Shown here: one piece after another, positions 39,989-49,723 of the stretch
How positions within the stretch are numbered: position 1 is the first letter of the stretch
How the letters are laid out: the number at the start of each line of letters is the position of its first letter
NCBI RefSeq assembly: GCF_017873185.1
Contig: NZ_JAGGJX010000009.1
Span: forward strand, 16,366 to 80,365
Direction: 5' to 3'
Source of the DNA: Metaclostridioides mangenotii
Lineage (GTDB): Bacteria > Bacillota > Clostridia > Peptostreptococcales > Peptostreptococcaceae
DNA length: 64,000 bases
Notes under the pieces: model-generated
Seen by the model: the letters and a program-made list of their open reading frames with translations, nothing else
What the model was told of the DNA's origin: nothing
Databases searched by the model: none
Program-made: the position numbers and the translations under genes

Positions 39989-41134
39989 TTATTCCCTATT
40001 TTCAGATATATTTTTCAAAGCTTTTATTGCTTTATCTATTTCATATGTTGTATTGAAGTACCCCATACTAAATCTAACTGCGCCCTGATCTATTGTACCA
40101 AGTGTAGAATGTGCTAGTGGTGAACAGTGAATACCCGATCTTGTAGCTATATCAAACTCATTATCTAATATAAATGTTACTTCTCCTGAGTCCATATCCC
40201 CTATATTTAGAGCTATAACTGCTGCTCTTTTTTTGCTATCTTCTGGACCGTATATTTTTATATCGTCTATCTCCTTTAGTTTTTCAAGCATGTACTGACA
40301 TAACTCTTCTTCGTGTGCTCTTATTTTATCTGTTCCTTTGTCTAATACAAATTTAACACCTTCGTTTAATCCTACTATACCTGGTGTGTTGTGAGTACCT
40401 GATTCATATTTATCGGGAAATAATTCTGGTTGAGTTAATTCTTCAGATTTACTTCCTGTTCCGCCCTCTTTTAAAATATCTAGTTTAAGATCTTCTTTTA
40501 CATAAAGAACTCCTGTACCTTGTGGCCCAAGTAAACATTTATGTCCAGGCATAGCTAACATGTCTATATTCATCTCTTTTACATCTATGTTGTATACGCC
40601 TGCTGTTTGAGAGGCATCTACTAAAAATAAGATTCCATGTTTATTAGCTAGTTCTCCTACAGCTTTTATATCAATAAGTGTCCCACACACATTTGAAGCA
40701 TGTGTTGTTACTATAAGTTTTGTATTGTCTTTTATTGCTTTTTCTATATCTTCTGGATTTAATACTCCTTCTTTATCACACTGTACTACTGTATTTTCTA
40801 CACCTTTGCTTTCAAGTGCCTTTATAGGTCTTATAACTGAGTTGTGCTCCATACTCGTAGTAATTACGTGATCGCCACTTTTTAAAACACCTTTAATTGC
40901 TAAGTTTAAAGAATCTGTAGCATTATGAGTAAATACGATTGTCATTGGGTTGTCTACATTAAATAACTTGGCAATATTTTCTCTTGCATCATAAATTTTT
41001 CTAGCAGATTTCATAGCTAATTTGTGACCTGCTCTGCCTGGATTTGCACAGTAATTTTTCATACAATCGTAAACTGCATCGTATACCTCTTCAGGTTTTG
41101 GGTAAGTAGTAGCTGCATTGTCAAAATAAATCAT
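39989..41134 (-). CDS. Cysteine desulfurase-like aminotransferase class V (EF2568 family)
   Basis: The 381-residue PLP enzyme begins MIYFDNAATTYPKPEEVYDA. The PLP lysine is in PGHKCLLGPQG near residue 195, and a catalytic-type cysteine is in RSGIHCSPLAH near 333. It fits the cysteine desulfurase family typified by Enterococcus EF2568, which is found in loci for selenium-dependent molybdenum hydroxylases. With YedF and DUF3343 nearby it may mobilise sulfur or selenium. It follows spo0J by 31 bases and may be cotranscribed with it. Confidence 0.88.
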   Translation of the reverse strand: MIYFDNAATTYPKPEEVYDAVYDCMKNYCANPGRAGHKLAMKSARKIYDARENIAKLFNVDNPMTIVFTHNATDSLNLAIKGVLKSGDHVITTSMEHNSVIRPIKALESKGVENTVVQCDKEGVLNPEDIEKAIKDNTKLIVTTHASNVCGTLIDIKAVGELANKHGILFLVDASQTAGVYNIDVKEMNIDMLAMPGHKCLLGPQGTGVLYVKEDLKLDILKEGGTGSKSEELTQPELFPDKYESGTHNTPGIVGLNEGVKFVLDKGTDKIRAHEEELCQYMLEKLKEIDDIKIYGPEDSKKRAAVIALNIGDMDSGEVTFILDNEFDIATRSGIHCSPLAHSTLGTIDQGAVRFSMGYFNTTYEIDKAIKALKNISENRE

Positions 41135-41165
41135 ATCTAAATCCTCCAGTTATATGAATTTAATA

Positions 41166-42035
41166 TTACTCTATTATCATTGATATTATATTGTTTAAAT
41201 CCTCATCATTGTAGTATTCTATTTCTATCTTACCTTTTCTTTTTCCCCTAGATATATTAACTTTTGTTCCAAATACATTCATAAGTTTATCTTCTACATC
41301 CACTATGAACATATCTTTTTCTTCTTTTGATTTTTTTGGTCCTTCTACTTCTTTACCTTCACATATCTTCTTAGCAATTGCTTCAACTTCTCTTACAGAT
41401 AATTCTTCTTCAACTATTCTGTTTGCTAATTTTATCTGAACATCTTTGTCTGTAATTTTTAAGAGTGCTTTACCGTGACCTGCTGTTATACTAGCTTCGT
41501 CTATCATGATTCTTACTTCTTCAGCAAGATTTAGCAGTCTTAATGTATTTGTAATATGAGGTCTACTTTTTCCAACTGCTTCTGATATCTCCTCTTGTGT
41601 AACATTGTAATGATCAATTAAACCTTTATATGCTAATGCTTCTTCTATTGAGTTTAAATTCTCTCTTTGAAGGTTCTCTATAAGCGCTATCTCCATTACA
41701 CTTTTCATCGGGATATCTTTTACTACAACTGGGATATCTTTCTTTTTAGCGAGCTTTGAAGCTCTGTATCTTCTCTCTCCAGCTATAATCATATATTTAT
41801 TATCATCGTCGGGCTTTACAACTATAGGTTGAAGAACTCCGTGATTTTTAATCGATTCACTTAGAATTTCTATTTTCTCTTGGTCAAATACCTTTCTAGG
41901 CTGAGTATTATTTGGATATATTTTATCTAATTCTATAGTAACTATATCTTTATGATTTATTTCTTCATATGTATCTGGTATAAGCGCACTAAGTCCCTTC
42001 CCCAGTCTATTACTTCTCTTTGTTTTCTTCTCCAT
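41166..42035 (-). CDS. spo0J: Chromosome partitioning protein ParB/Spo0J
   Basis: Spo0J binds parS near the origin, spreads as a CTP-dependent clamp and loads SMC. The 289-residue protein has the ParB box NNTQPRKVF, the CTP-binding motif AGERRYRAS near residue 85, ENLQREN, and a central HTH (VTQEEISEAVGKSRPHITNT, about 142-161). It starts directly after the soj stop codon. I saw no parS 16-mer in the window by eye, so sites may be diverged or elsewhere. Confidence 0.97.
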   Translation of the reverse strand: MEKKTKRSNRLGKGLSALIPDTYEEINHKDIVTIELDKIYPNNTQPRKVFDQEKIEILSESIKNHGVLQPIVVKPDDDNKYMIIAGERRYRASKLAKKKDIPVVVKDIPMKSVMEIALIENLQRENLNSIEEALAYKGLIDHYNVTQEEISEAVGKSRPHITNTLRLLNLAEEVRIMIDEASITAGHGKALLKITDKDVQIKLANRIVEEELSVREVEAIAKKICEGKEVEGPKKSKEEKDMFIVDVEDKLMNVFGTKVNISRGKRKGKIEIEYYNDEDLNNIISMIIE

Positions 42036-42809
42036 CTATATCTCATCCTCCTCTAAAAATATAAACTCTTCTGCTAAATCTAAGTAAGCTAAAGAACCTT
42101 TACATCTGCTATCGTAGTAAATCGCTGGCTTACCATGACTTGGCGCCTCGGCTAATCTTACATTTCTAGGGATTAAGCTAGTATATACACTTCCTTTGAA
42201 ATACTTTTTAACTTCTTCTACAACCTGTATAGACAGATTTGCCCTACCATCAAACATACTAAGCACAACGCCCTGTATTTCTAAATCTGGGTTTAATCTA
42301 GACTTAACTAGCTTTATTGTCTCCATCAGCTGACTTACCCCTTCAAGTGCGTAATATTCACACTGTATAGGTATAAGGACACTGTCTACTGATGTCAGAG
42401 AGTTTATAGTCAACATACCTAAAGAAGGCGGGCAATCTATAAATATGTAATCATAGTTATCTTTCACCCCAGACAGAGCTTTTTTAAGTATAAATTCTCT
42501 ATCGTCGATTTCTGACAACTCTATTTCAGCGCCAGCTAATTCTGTTGCAGATGCTACTATATCTATGTTTTCAAACTCTGTAGAAATTATAGCCTCTTTT
42601 ATATCTAAGCCATCTAACATTACTTCGTATATTGTATTTTCTACTTCATTTTTATCAATTCCATATCCACTTGTTGTATTTCCCTGTGGATCTAGGTCTA
42701 AAACTAGCACTTTTTTGCCCATTTGTGCAATACTTGCGCTCAAGTTTACATTTGTAGTGGTTTTTCCAACGCCGCCTTTTTGATTAAAAACAGCAATAAC
42801 TTTTCCCAT
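42036..42809 (-). CDS. soj: Chromosome partitioning ATPase ParA/Soj
   Basis: Soj is a Walker-type ATPase that cooperates with Spo0J in origin segregation and in control of DnaA. The deviant P-loop KGGVGKTT (about residues 10-17), DLDPQGNTTSGYG and DCPPSLGMLT are present. I start at ATG 42809 (MGKVIAVFNQKGG), after AGAGGTGA; a GTG three codons upstream lies inside that site. The 257-residue length is normal. The upstream 134 bases hold nested inverted repeats and the noc terminator. Confidence 0.97.
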   Translation of the reverse strand: MGKVIAVFNQKGGVGKTTTNVNLSASIAQMGKKVLVLDLDPQGNTTSGYGIDKNEVENTIYEVMLDGLDIKEAIISTEFENIDIVASATELAGAEIELSEIDDREFILKKALSGVKDNYDYIFIDCPPSLGMLTINSLTSVDSVLIPIQCEYYALEGVSQLMETIKLVKSRLNPDLEIQGVVLSMFDGRANLSIQVVEEVKKYFKGSVYTSLIPRNVRLAEAPSHGKPAIYYDSRCKGSLAYLDLAEEFIFLEEDEI

Positions 42810-42847
42810 GGGATTCACCTCTCTATTTTTGCTTGTCTATTTATGCT

Positions 42848-42865
42848 AGATAGTTTAAACTATCT
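42848..42865. repeat. Perfect 18-bp palindrome upstream of soj
   Basis: AGATAGTTTAAACTATCT is its own reverse complement and lies 39 bases before the soj start. It overlaps the left arm of the next inverted repeat by four bases. Confidence 0.75.
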
Positions 42866-42924
42866 TTTTTATTATAAATACTTTATCATAAATACCGTTC
42901 TAAAGTATTTATAATAAAAAAGAT
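42862..42924. repeat. 24-bp perfect inverted repeat between noc and soj
   Basis: The arm 42862-42885 is the exact reverse complement of 42901-42924, with a 15-base loop. The right arm overlaps the noc terminator stem by four bases and shares its A/T run, so the two RNA structures compete. Confidence 0.8.
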
Positions 42925-42943
42925 TACTGATATACAGTAATCT
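42915..42943 (-). terminator. Terminator after noc
   Basis: A perfect 9-bp stem, AGATTACTG with CAGTAATCT, with a five-base loop is followed by TTTTTTATT on the minus strand. It begins immediately after the noc stop. Confidence 0.85.
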
Positions 42944-43729
42944 CTATTTTTTAGGGATTTTAACAATGACTTCCATATAGTCTCCCTTATCTATCTCATT
43001 GTATTTGGCTTCAATACCTGTATTAGTTATAGCATCAAAGGCTTGCTTTAAAGTATTTAGGTATATTCTTATACTCATAGCACCTTTTATATTCTGTTTT
43101 TTATCTTGCTCTGAGTTATCGTTCAAACCTTCTAAAATGTCCTTAATCAGTTTTTCTGTCTTCTTAACTGTTAATTCATTTTTTATTACTTTATCTAAAA
43201 CTTGTAACATCAGTTCTTCGTTAGGTAACTTGAGAAACGCTCTTGCATGTCTCTCTGTTAGACTATTCTCTATTAAACTAGTTTTTATTACATTAGGTAA
43301 TTTTAGTATTCTAAGCTTGTTGGCTATAGTGGACTGATTCTTTCCTAACTTTTCAGCTAACTGTTGTTGAGTAAAGTGGTGCTCTCTTATTAAATTATCA
43401 TAACCTATAGATTCCTCAATAAAGTTTAGATCTTCCCTCTGCAAATTTTCTAATAAAGCTAAAACTGCAGATGATTCATCATCCATATTATTAACAATCG
43501 CCGGAACAGTTTCTAAACCCGCAAGTTTTGCAGCTCTAAATCTTCTTTCACCTGCAATCAATTCATATTTATCATCTTTAGCTCGAACTGTTATTGGTTG
43601 AAGTATTCCATAAGATTTTATAGAATTACTTAATTCTTCCAATGAAACTTGTGAAAAAACCTTTCTCGGTTGATATGGATTTGGAACTAACTTATCTACA
43701 GCTATCTCTATAACTCTTTTTTCTTCCAT
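42944..43729 (-). CDS. noc: Nucleoid occlusion protein Noc
   Basis: Noc is a ParB relative that prevents division over the nucleoid by binding NBS sites and the membrane. The 261-residue sequence has NPYQPRKVF, AGERRFRAAKL near residue 60 and an HTH FTQQQLAEKLGKNQSTIANK (about 122-141). It has been placed separately from Spo0J because it lies between rsmG and soj, the classical noc position. A near-perfect NBS is 107 bases upstream. Confidence 0.95.
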   Translation of the reverse strand: MEEKRVIEIAVDKLVPNPYQPRKVFSQVSLEELSNSIKSYGILQPITVRAKDDKYELIAGERRFRAAKLAGLETVPAIVNNMDDESSAVLALLENLQREDLNFIEESIGYDNLIREHHFTQQQLAEKLGKNQSTIANKLRILKLPNVIKTSLIENSLTERHARAFLKLPNEELMLQVLDKVIKNELTVKKTEKLIKDILEGLNDNSEQDKKQNIKGAMSIRIYLNTLKQAFDAITNTGIEAKYNEIDKGDYMEVIVKIPKK

Positions 43730-43836
43730 AACATACCTCTCTTATTTAGATATAAATATATTTCCGTATATAAAGTTAATTTCTTCATCAACTTTGATAA
43801 AACCTCTATTTTTATCTATTAAAAATAAATTAAAAT

Positions 43837-43850
43837 ATTTCCTGGGAAAT
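43837..43850. promoter_or_regulatory. Candidate Noc-binding site (NBS)
   Basis: ATTTCCTGGGAAAT matches the Bacillus NBS palindrome ATTTCCCGGGAAAT at 13 of 14 positions. It lies in the noc upstream region, where autoregulation could operate. Confidence 0.65.
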
Positions 43851-43875
43851 GTCAGAGTGTTTTGTTCATTATATT

Positions 43876-44595
43876 CTATAATATAGGATTTTTTGATGGT
43901 TTTCCAGCTTTTCTTGGGTATTTAGATGGAGTCTTCATCTTTTTAACAAAAACTAATATATTATGACTCAAATCTATATCTGGTAAGACTATATCAATCT
44001 TTTCTACGAATTCTACTCCTAAAAGTCTCATAGCATTTTTTGAATCCTCAAGTTCAAGGTCTGCATTTGGACCTTTTAAACATATAAAATAACCACCGAC
44101 CTTTACAAAAGGTATGCAAAGCTCTAATAAAGCAGGAAGCCCAGCAACTGCTCTTGCTGTTGCAACATCGTATTTTTCTCTATAATCTGCATCTTTCCCA
44201 AAGTCCTCTGCTCTTCCATGTATATAATTTATATTATTTAAATCTAATTCTTCTCCAACTGTCTGAAGAAAGTTTATTCTTTTGTTCAATGAGTCAAGAA
44301 GTGTCAACTTTATATCTTTTAAGCATACTCTTAAAGGTATTCCCGGAAATCCAGCACCTGTTCCAACATCTATAATGGATATACCGTCTTTTATATACCC
44401 ATTTTTAACTGAAGAAATAGAATCCAAGAAGTGCTTTATGAACACTTCTTTTTCTTCCTCTATTCCAGTTAAATTCATCTTCTGATTCCATTCTACAAGA
44501 ATTTCTCTGTAGTTACTAAACTTATCTAACATGCTTTCGTCAACATCTATTCCGAATCCTTCAATCCCAGATTTCAATAAATCCCTATTGTTCAT
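43876..44595 (-). CDS. rsmG: 16S rRNA (guanine527-N7)-methyltransferase
   Basis: RsmG methylates N7 of G527 in 16S rRNA using S-adenosylmethionine; its loss gives low-level streptomycin resistance. The 239-residue protein has the SAM-binding motif [14 protein letters not shown] near residue 75 and the GRAEDFGKD segment. Its start overlaps the mnmG end by 11 bases. A GGAGG site precedes the ATG. Confidence 0.97.
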   Translation of the reverse strand: MNNRDLLKSGIEGFGIDVDESMLDKFSNYREILVEWNQKMNLTGIEEEKEVFIKHFLDSISSVKNGYIKDGISIIDVGTGAGFPGIPLRVCLKDIKLTLLDSLNKRINFLQTVGEELDLNNINYIHGRAEDFGKDADYREKYDVATARAVAGLPALLELCIPFVKVGGYFICLKGPNADLELEDSKNAMRLLGVEFVEKIDIVLPDIDLSHNILVFVKKMKTPSKYPRKAGKPSKNPIL

Positions 44596-46483
44596 TATTT
44601 CCTCCTCTAGTCTTTTTCATCTGCTCTAAATATATAAGAAGTACTGATATATCTGCAGGTGAAACTCCTGATATACGTGATGCTTGTCCTATCGATATAG
44701 GTTTTATCTCATCCAGTTTTTGTCTGGCTTCTATCTTTAGCCCATCAATAGACGAATAATTTAAATTCTCATCTAGTTTTTTATTTTCTAGTTTCTTAAA
44801 CTGATCTATTTGCTTTAATTGTTTATCTATATAACCTTCATACTTAGTCATAACTTCACATTGATTTTTGACCTCATTTGAAACTTTATACTCCGGACCT
44901 TTACCTATCATTTCAATAAGAGCATAAGTTACTTCTGGTCTTTTTAAAAATTCGTATAGAGATATTCCAACTTTTATAGGTGAGGCATTTAATTTTTCCA
45001 ATTGATCATTTACATCTTTTGGAGTAACTCTTTCTGATTTTAGTCTATCAAATTCTTGTTGTACTTGATCTTTTTTATTTAAAAATCTTTTGTATCTCTC
45101 TTCTGTAACTAGACCAATTTCATATCCTTTTTCTGTAAGCCTCATATCTGCATTATCTTGTCTTAAATATAATCTGTACTCAGCTCTAGAAGTCATAATT
45201 CTATAAGGCTCGTTAGTTCCTTTTGTAACTAAATCATCCAAAAGAACGCCTATATATGCCTCAGATCTATCTAGTATAAAAGGCTCTTTACCTTCTATTT
45301 TTCTAACCGCGTTAATTCCAGCCATCAGACCTTGAGATGCAGCTTCTTCATATCCAGAAGTACCGTTAAATTGTCCAGCACTAAATAGATTTTCTACACC
45401 TTTTATCTCTAGGTTTATTTTAAGTTGTGTAGGGTCTACACAATCGTACTCTATAGCGTATGCAGGTCTCATTATCTTGCAATTTTCAAACCCTTTTATA
45501 GTTCTATACATCTCAACTTGTATTTCATAAGGTAAACTAGTAGATATACCTTGAACGTACATCTCCTTAGTATCAGACCCCTCTGGCTCTATAAATAACT
45601 GATGAGATGTTTTATCACTAAATCTAACTACTTTGTCCTCTATAGACGGACAATATCTCGCTCCTGTACTATCTATTTCACCACTGTACATAGCCGATCT
45701 ATTTAAATTATTCATTATAACTTCTTTTGTGTTTTCCGTAGTTCTAGTTAAATAACAAGGTTCTTGATTTATTTGTAAGTTATCGCTCATAAAAGAAAAT
45801 GGCGTTATCTTCTCATCTCCATCTTGTATCTCCATAACAGAGAAATCTATACTATCTCTGTGTACTCTAGCTGGAGTACCAGTTTTAAATCTTCTCATTC
45901 TAAGCCCCAAATTAACTAAGCTTTCAGTTAAATTTTTAGCGTATCCAAGGGCATTAGGACCTTCGTTAAACGAAATTTCTCCTATGTGTATTTTTGAGTT
46001 TAGATAAACTCCTGTTGCAAGTATTACTGCTTTTGCATAGTACTCACAACCTAATTTTGTAACAACCCCTTTTACAATATTGTCTTCAGCTATTATATCT
46101 ACTACTTCATCCATAACTAAATCAATATTAGGTTCATTCTCAAGAGTTCTTTTCATTTCCTCATGGTACTTAAACTTATCCGCCTGTGTTCTAAGTGAAT
46201 GAACAGCTGGTCCTTTAGCTGTATTCAACATTCTGCTTTGTATAAAAGTCTTATCTATATTTACACCCATCTCACCGCCGAGTGCATCTATCTCTTTTAC
46301 CAATTGACCTTTACCTGTACCTCCTATTGAAGGATTGCATGCAAGTAATGCAATTGAATCTAATGACATTGTAACCATTAGAGTTTTATAACCCATTCTA
46401 GCTGTAGCTAAAGAAGCTTCACATCCTGCATGTCCTGCTCCAACTACTACAAAGTCGTATTCTCCTGCTCTATATCTTTTCAT
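44585..46483 (-). CDS. mnmG: tRNA uridine-5-carboxymethylaminomethyl modification enzyme MnmG
   Basis: MnmG with MnmE adds the carboxymethylaminomethyl group to U34 of tRNAs reading NNA/NNG codons. The FAD-binding [10 protein letters not shown] is near residue 15 and the GIDTSLPYE-like region carries catalytic context. The 632 residues are the full GidA length. I use ATG 46483 after GGAG; an upstream start adds eleven residues. It follows mnmE by 47 bases. Confidence 0.97.
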   Translation of the reverse strand: MKRYRAGEYDFVVVGAGHAGCEASLATARMGYKTLMVTMSLDSIALLACNPSIGGTGKGQLVKEIDALGGEMGVNIDKTFIQSRMLNTAKGPAVHSLRTQADKFKYHEEMKRTLENEPNIDLVMDEVVDIIAEDNIVKGVVTKLGCEYYAKAVILATGVYLNSKIHIGEISFNEGPNALGYAKNLTESLVNLGLRMRRFKTGTPARVHRDSIDFSVMEIQDGDEKITPFSFMSDNLQINQEPCYLTRTTENTKEVIMNNLNRSAMYSGEIDSTGARYCPSIEDKVVRFSDKTSHQLFIEPEGSDTKEMYVQGISTSLPYEIQVEMYRTIKGFENCKIMRPAYAIEYDCVDPTQLKINLEIKGVENLFSAGQFNGTSGYEEAASQGLMAGINAVRKIEGKEPFILDRSEAYIGVLLDDLVTKGTNEPYRIMTSRAEYRLYLRQDNADMRLTEKGYEIGLVTEERYKRFLNKKDQVQQEFDRLKSERVTPKDVNDQLEKLNASPIKVGISLYEFLKRPEVTYALIEMIGKGPEYKVSNEVKNQCEVMTKYEGYIDKQLKQIDQFKKLENKKLDENLNYSSIDGLKIEARQKLDEIKPISIGQASRISGVSPADISVLLIYLEQMKKTRGGNNEQ

Positions 46484-46530
46484 TTTACGGCTCCTTTCTT
46501 TATACTTGAGTTTCATGAAAAACAGTATAT

Positions 46531-47910
46531 TTATTTCCCAATGCAGAAGTTGCTGAATATATTATCCAGTAAATCTTCTGTAACAGTATCTCCATTAATG
46601 TATCCAAGGTAATCCCATATATTTTTAAGATCTACCTCTATAAAATCCAGTGGCATATTTTGATAGATTGCATCTAGTGCATCCAATACAGATTTATGTG
46701 CTTTAGCCAGTGCATCTCTATGTCTAGTATTGCTTATTACTATATCGGAAGAGTTTCTTACCTCGCCTTTATAAACTAGACTTTCTATTTTATCTTCTAA
46801 TTTTTCTATGCCTTCTTGTTTTAATGCACTTATCTCTATTATACTATTATTTTCTACATAATTACTTATTTTTTCTTCTTCAATTTGTTTTTTTAGATCT
46901 GCTTTATTTAATAAAACTACAGTCTTGCTCTTATCAATGTTTTCGAGTATTTCTATATCTTCATCTGTAAGTTTTTCAGAGTAATCTAGAACCATAATCA
47001 CTAAATCAGCGCTCGAAAGTGATTTTCTAGATTTTTCTACACCTATTTTCTCCACTACATCTTCAGTCTCTCTTATTCCAGCTGTATCAACTATCTTAAT
47101 AGGAATTCCCCTCAAGTTTACAAACTCTTCTATAACATCTCGAGTTGTACCAGGTATATCTGTTACAATCGCTCTCTTTTCACCTAAAATCAAGTTTAAT
47201 AGAGAAGATTTTCCGACATTTGGCTTGCCGATTATTACTGTTTTAAGTCCCTCTCTAAATATCTTTCCACTCTCAGATGAATCAAAAAGCTTTTTGATTT
47301 CCTTTTCTAGTTCTTCTGTTTTTTCTTTAAGCGTATTGTAAGTAATAAACTCTATATCTTCTTCTGGGTAATCTATCGCTACTGTAACGTGGGCAAGTAG
47401 CTCTGTTACCTTGTCTCTTAAGCTTCTTATCTTAAGAGATAGAGCCCCTTCTAATTGCTCCTGAGCTACCTCATGAGATTTGCTAGTTTTAGCGTTTATC
47501 ACATCTATTACTGCCTCAGCTTGAGATAAGTCTATTCTTCCGTTTAAGAAAGCTCTTTTTGTAAATTCCCCTGCTTCAGCAAGTCTTACATCTTTAGAAA
47601 GTATAAGCTCTAAAATTTTCTTTACAGATATAAAACCACCATGGCAGTTTATCTCTACTACATCTTCTGCTGTATAAGATTTTGGACCTTTCATATAAGC
47701 AAGCAGTACTTCATCTATAATTTTATCATTGTCGACAATATTTCCGTATATCAAAGTACTGTTGTTGTACTCGTCTATTCTCTTTCCAGAAACAGACTTA
47801 AAAATACTCTGAGCTACCTCCAGAGATTTTTCTCCACTTATTCTAAGTATTCCAATACCACCTTCACCAGGTGCTGTAGCTATTGCAACTATTGTATCAT
47901 CTATAAACAA
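46531..47910 (-). CDS. mnmE: tRNA modification GTPase MnmE
   Basis: MnmE is the GTPase partner of MnmG. The N-terminal folate-binding domain, the G domain ([12 protein letters not shown] near residue 223) and the C-terminal FCIGK with the essential cysteine are intact in 459 residues. I place the start at TTG 47910 (leading to [17 protein letters not shown]), because the upstream GTG/ATG codons lie within the Shine-Dalgarno sequence GAGGTGAT. A terminator separates it from jag. Confidence 0.95.
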   Translation of the reverse strand: MFIDDTIVAIATAPGEGGIGILRISGEKSLEVAQSIFKSVSGKRIDEYNNSTLIYGNIVDNDKIIDEVLLAYMKGPKSYTAEDVVEINCHGGFISVKKILELILSKDVRLAEAGEFTKRAFLNGRIDLSQAEAVIDVINAKTSKSHEVAQEQLEGALSLKIRSLRDKVTELLAHVTVAIDYPEEDIEFITYNTLKEKTEELEKEIKKLFDSSESGKIFREGLKTVIIGKPNVGKSSLLNLILGEKRAIVTDIPGTTRDVIEEFVNLRGIPIKIVDTAGIRETEDVVEKIGVEKSRKSLSSADLVIMVLDYSEKLTDEDIEILENIDKSKTVVLLNKADLKKQIEEEKISNYVENNSIIEISALKQEGIEKLEDKIESLVYKGEVRNSSDIVISNTRHRDALAKAHKSVLDALDAIYQNMPLDFIEVDLKNIWDYLGYINGDTVTEDLLDNIFSNFCIGK

Positions 47911-47990
47911 GGACATCACCTCTCAATTTATTCATTTCAATTTATTAACTATTATTATAACCCTAAATATTATATATAATAAATTTAAAA

Positions 47991-48016
47991 AATAAAACCC
48001 CCTATCACATAGGAGG
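47991..48016 (-). terminator. Terminator after jag
   Basis: An 8-bp stem, CCTCCTAT with ATAGGGGG (one G-U pair), and a three-base loop is followed by TTTTATTTTTT on the minus strand. It would reduce readthrough into mnmE, which has a TATAAT about 50 bases before its start. Confidence 0.8.
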
Positions 48017-48023
48017 CTATCTT

Positions 48024-48728
48024 TTACCCTTTACATTCGATCACTAATCTTCTATATGGATCTGTTCCTTCGCTGTAAGTTATAACATACTTATCATTTT
48101 GTAGAGCTGAATGTATAATTCTTCTCTCATAAGGATTCATATAATCCAATTTCTTTGTCTTTTTAGTTTTGGCAACTTCTCTTGCAACTTTGTTTGCATA
48201 TCTGATTAAAGATTCTTTTCTCTTTTTTCTGTAGTTGCCTATGTCTATAAGAACTCTCATCTTAGAGTCTTTATTTATCTTATTTAAAGCTAGTCCAGTT
48301 AAAAGTTGAATAGAGTCTAAAGTCTCTCCTCTTCTACCAATCAAGCTAGAAGCATCTTTTCCAACGATATCAATTTTTATTAAATTTCCTTCTTGAACCA
48401 CCTTAACTTCTGCATCGATATTCGAATTTTTTAGAATTCCTTCAACAAAATTCTTTGAAATCTCTGCTTCAGATTTTTTTTCTTCTCCTGATACAGCTAC
48501 TTCCGTTTCTGTTTCAGCTATTATTTGCTCCGATTTTACTTGTGCTGCTTTTTCTATTAGAGTTATCTTGTAAACTCCATCTTTAGCCCCTATTAAACCT
48601 AAGAAGCCTTTACTTGGGTTTTCAATAACCTCTACTTCTATATCTTCTCGTTTTGCATTAAATTTAGCTAAAGCTTGAGATATAGCACCTTCTTTATTTT
48701 TGCTTTTTAATTCTAGGCTTTGAATCAT
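48024..48728 (-). CDS. jag: RNA-binding protein Jag/KhpB
   Basis: Jag (SpoIIIJ-associated, KhpB) binds RNA and affects cell division and elongation in Gram-positive bacteria. The 234-residue protein has the Jag N domain (about 1-52), an acidic linker, a KH domain with GKDASSLIGRRGETLDSIQ near 128-146 and an R3H domain with NPYERRIIHSALQ near 200. The ATG at 48728 lies within the yidC end (35-base overlap), following AAGGAGG, so translation is coupled. Confidence 0.94.
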   Translation of the reverse strand: MIQSLELKSKNKEGAISQALAKFNAKREDIEVEVIENPSKGFLGLIGAKDGVYKITLIEKAAQVKSEQIIAETETEVAVSGEEKKSEAEISKNFVEGILKNSNIDAEVKVVQEGNLIKIDIVGKDASSLIGRRGETLDSIQLLTGLALNKINKDSKMRVLIDIGNYRKKRKESLIRYANKVAREVAKTKKTKKLDYMNPYERRIIHSALQNDKYVITYSEGTDPYRRLVIECKG

Positions 48729-49401
48729 TGATTGTATCCTCCTTAGCGTTAGCAAGTCTTCGTTTTAATGGACCAACTATCAATAAGTGTTGTGCTGCTG
48801 AGAATAGATTACTTACTGTCCAATAAAGTGTAAGTCCTGCTGGAAAAATAAATCCCCAATAAAATGAGAACCCAGTCATTACATAAGTCATAGCTTTCAT
48901 AGAACCTTCTAATTGATCAGTAGGAGTTGTGATTTTTTGCATTAAAAACGCACTAACCCCAGAAAAAATAGCCATTATATAATCAGGCGTTGTTAAACTT
49001 TTTATCCATAAAAATCCTGTATCTGCTATTTTAAAGGCAGACTGCGAATCAAAAACACCAAATTTAACTGGATCTTTAAGCACCCAAAATAGTCCTATTA
49101 TTATAGGCATTTGTACCAAAAGAGGTAGACATCCTGCAAGAGGGTTTATCTTAGATTCTGAGTATAACTTTTGAATTTCTTGATTTTGTTTCTCTGGTTT
49201 ATTTTTGTACTTTTCTTGTATTTCCTTTATGCGAGGCTGAATTTCTTGCATCGCCTGCGTCGACTTAGTCTGCTTAACTGTAAGCGGTAATAGTATAAAC
49301 TTTATAATTATCGTAAATAAAATGATCGATAATCCATAGTGATTAACAAATTCAAATATTACCCTAAGAACTTGTCCTAATATTTCTCCTATAAAATTCA
49401 A
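48694..49401 (-). CDS. yidC: Membrane protein insertase YidC
   Basis: YidC inserts membrane proteins with or without Sec. The 235-residue protein has five membrane segments (about 17-37, 88-108, 128-148, 160-180 and 190-210) and the hydrophilic cytoplasmic hairpin. I start at TTG 49401 (NFIGEILGQVLR follows), seven bases after GGGAGG; the apparent upstream codons are part of that site. There is no lipobox cysteine, unlike Bacillus SpoIIIJ, which is the clostridial short form. Confidence 0.94.
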   Translation of the reverse strand: MNFIGEILGQVLRVIFEFVNHYGLSIILFTIIIKFILLPLTVKQTKSTQAMQEIQPRIKEIQEKYKNKPEKQNQEIQKLYSESKINPLAGCLPLLVQMPIIIGLFWVLKDPVKFGVFDSQSAFKIADTGFLWIKSLTTPDYIMAIFSGVSAFLMQKITTPTDQLEGSMKAMTYVMTGFSFYWGFIFPAGLTLYWTVSNLFSAAQHLLIVGPLKRRLANAKEDTINDSKPRIKKQK

Positions 49402-49431
49402 ATTTAAACCTCCCAAATAATAATGTCTATT

Positions 49432-49683
49432 TTACTTCACAGGGTCGTATCCTCCTGGATGAAATGGATGACATTTTAAGATTCTCTTTATTGACAAATA
49501 CATACCTTTTAATAATCCATACTTTTTAAATGCATCTATCGAATATTGTGAACACGTTGGATAAAATCTACACGTAGGGCCTTTAAGTGGAGAAATATAT
49601 TTTTGATAAAACCTTACTATATATATACAGAACTTCGCTAAGAAAGCTCCAATACCTTTTAATAAGTAAACTATTTTATTCAA
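49432..49683 (-). CDS. yidD: Membrane protein insertion efficiency factor YidD
   Basis: YidD is a small amphipathic protein that aids YidC-dependent insertion. The 83-residue sequence contains the invariant [19 protein letters not shown] and [11 protein letters not shown] motifs. It lies between rnpA and yidC as in most bacteria, with a GGAGG site. Confidence 0.96.
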   Translation of the reverse strand: MNKIVYLLKGIGAFLAKFCIYIVRFYQKYISPLKGPTCRFYPTCSQYSIDAFKKYGLLKGMYLSIKRILKCHPFHPGGYDPVK

Positions 49684-49723
49684 AATATTACCTCCTTATT
49701 ATATACTTATAATATAAAGTACA

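Noticed and set aside
41166..42809. parS site near spo0J
   Set aside because: I searched by eye for TGTTNCACGTGAAACA-like 16-mers in soj, spo0J and nearby and found none; an exhaustive search was not possible.
43730..43875. Clear -35/-10 promoter for noc
   Set aside because: Several TATA-like hexamers occur but none has a reasonable -35 at 16-18 bases, so no promoter is called.
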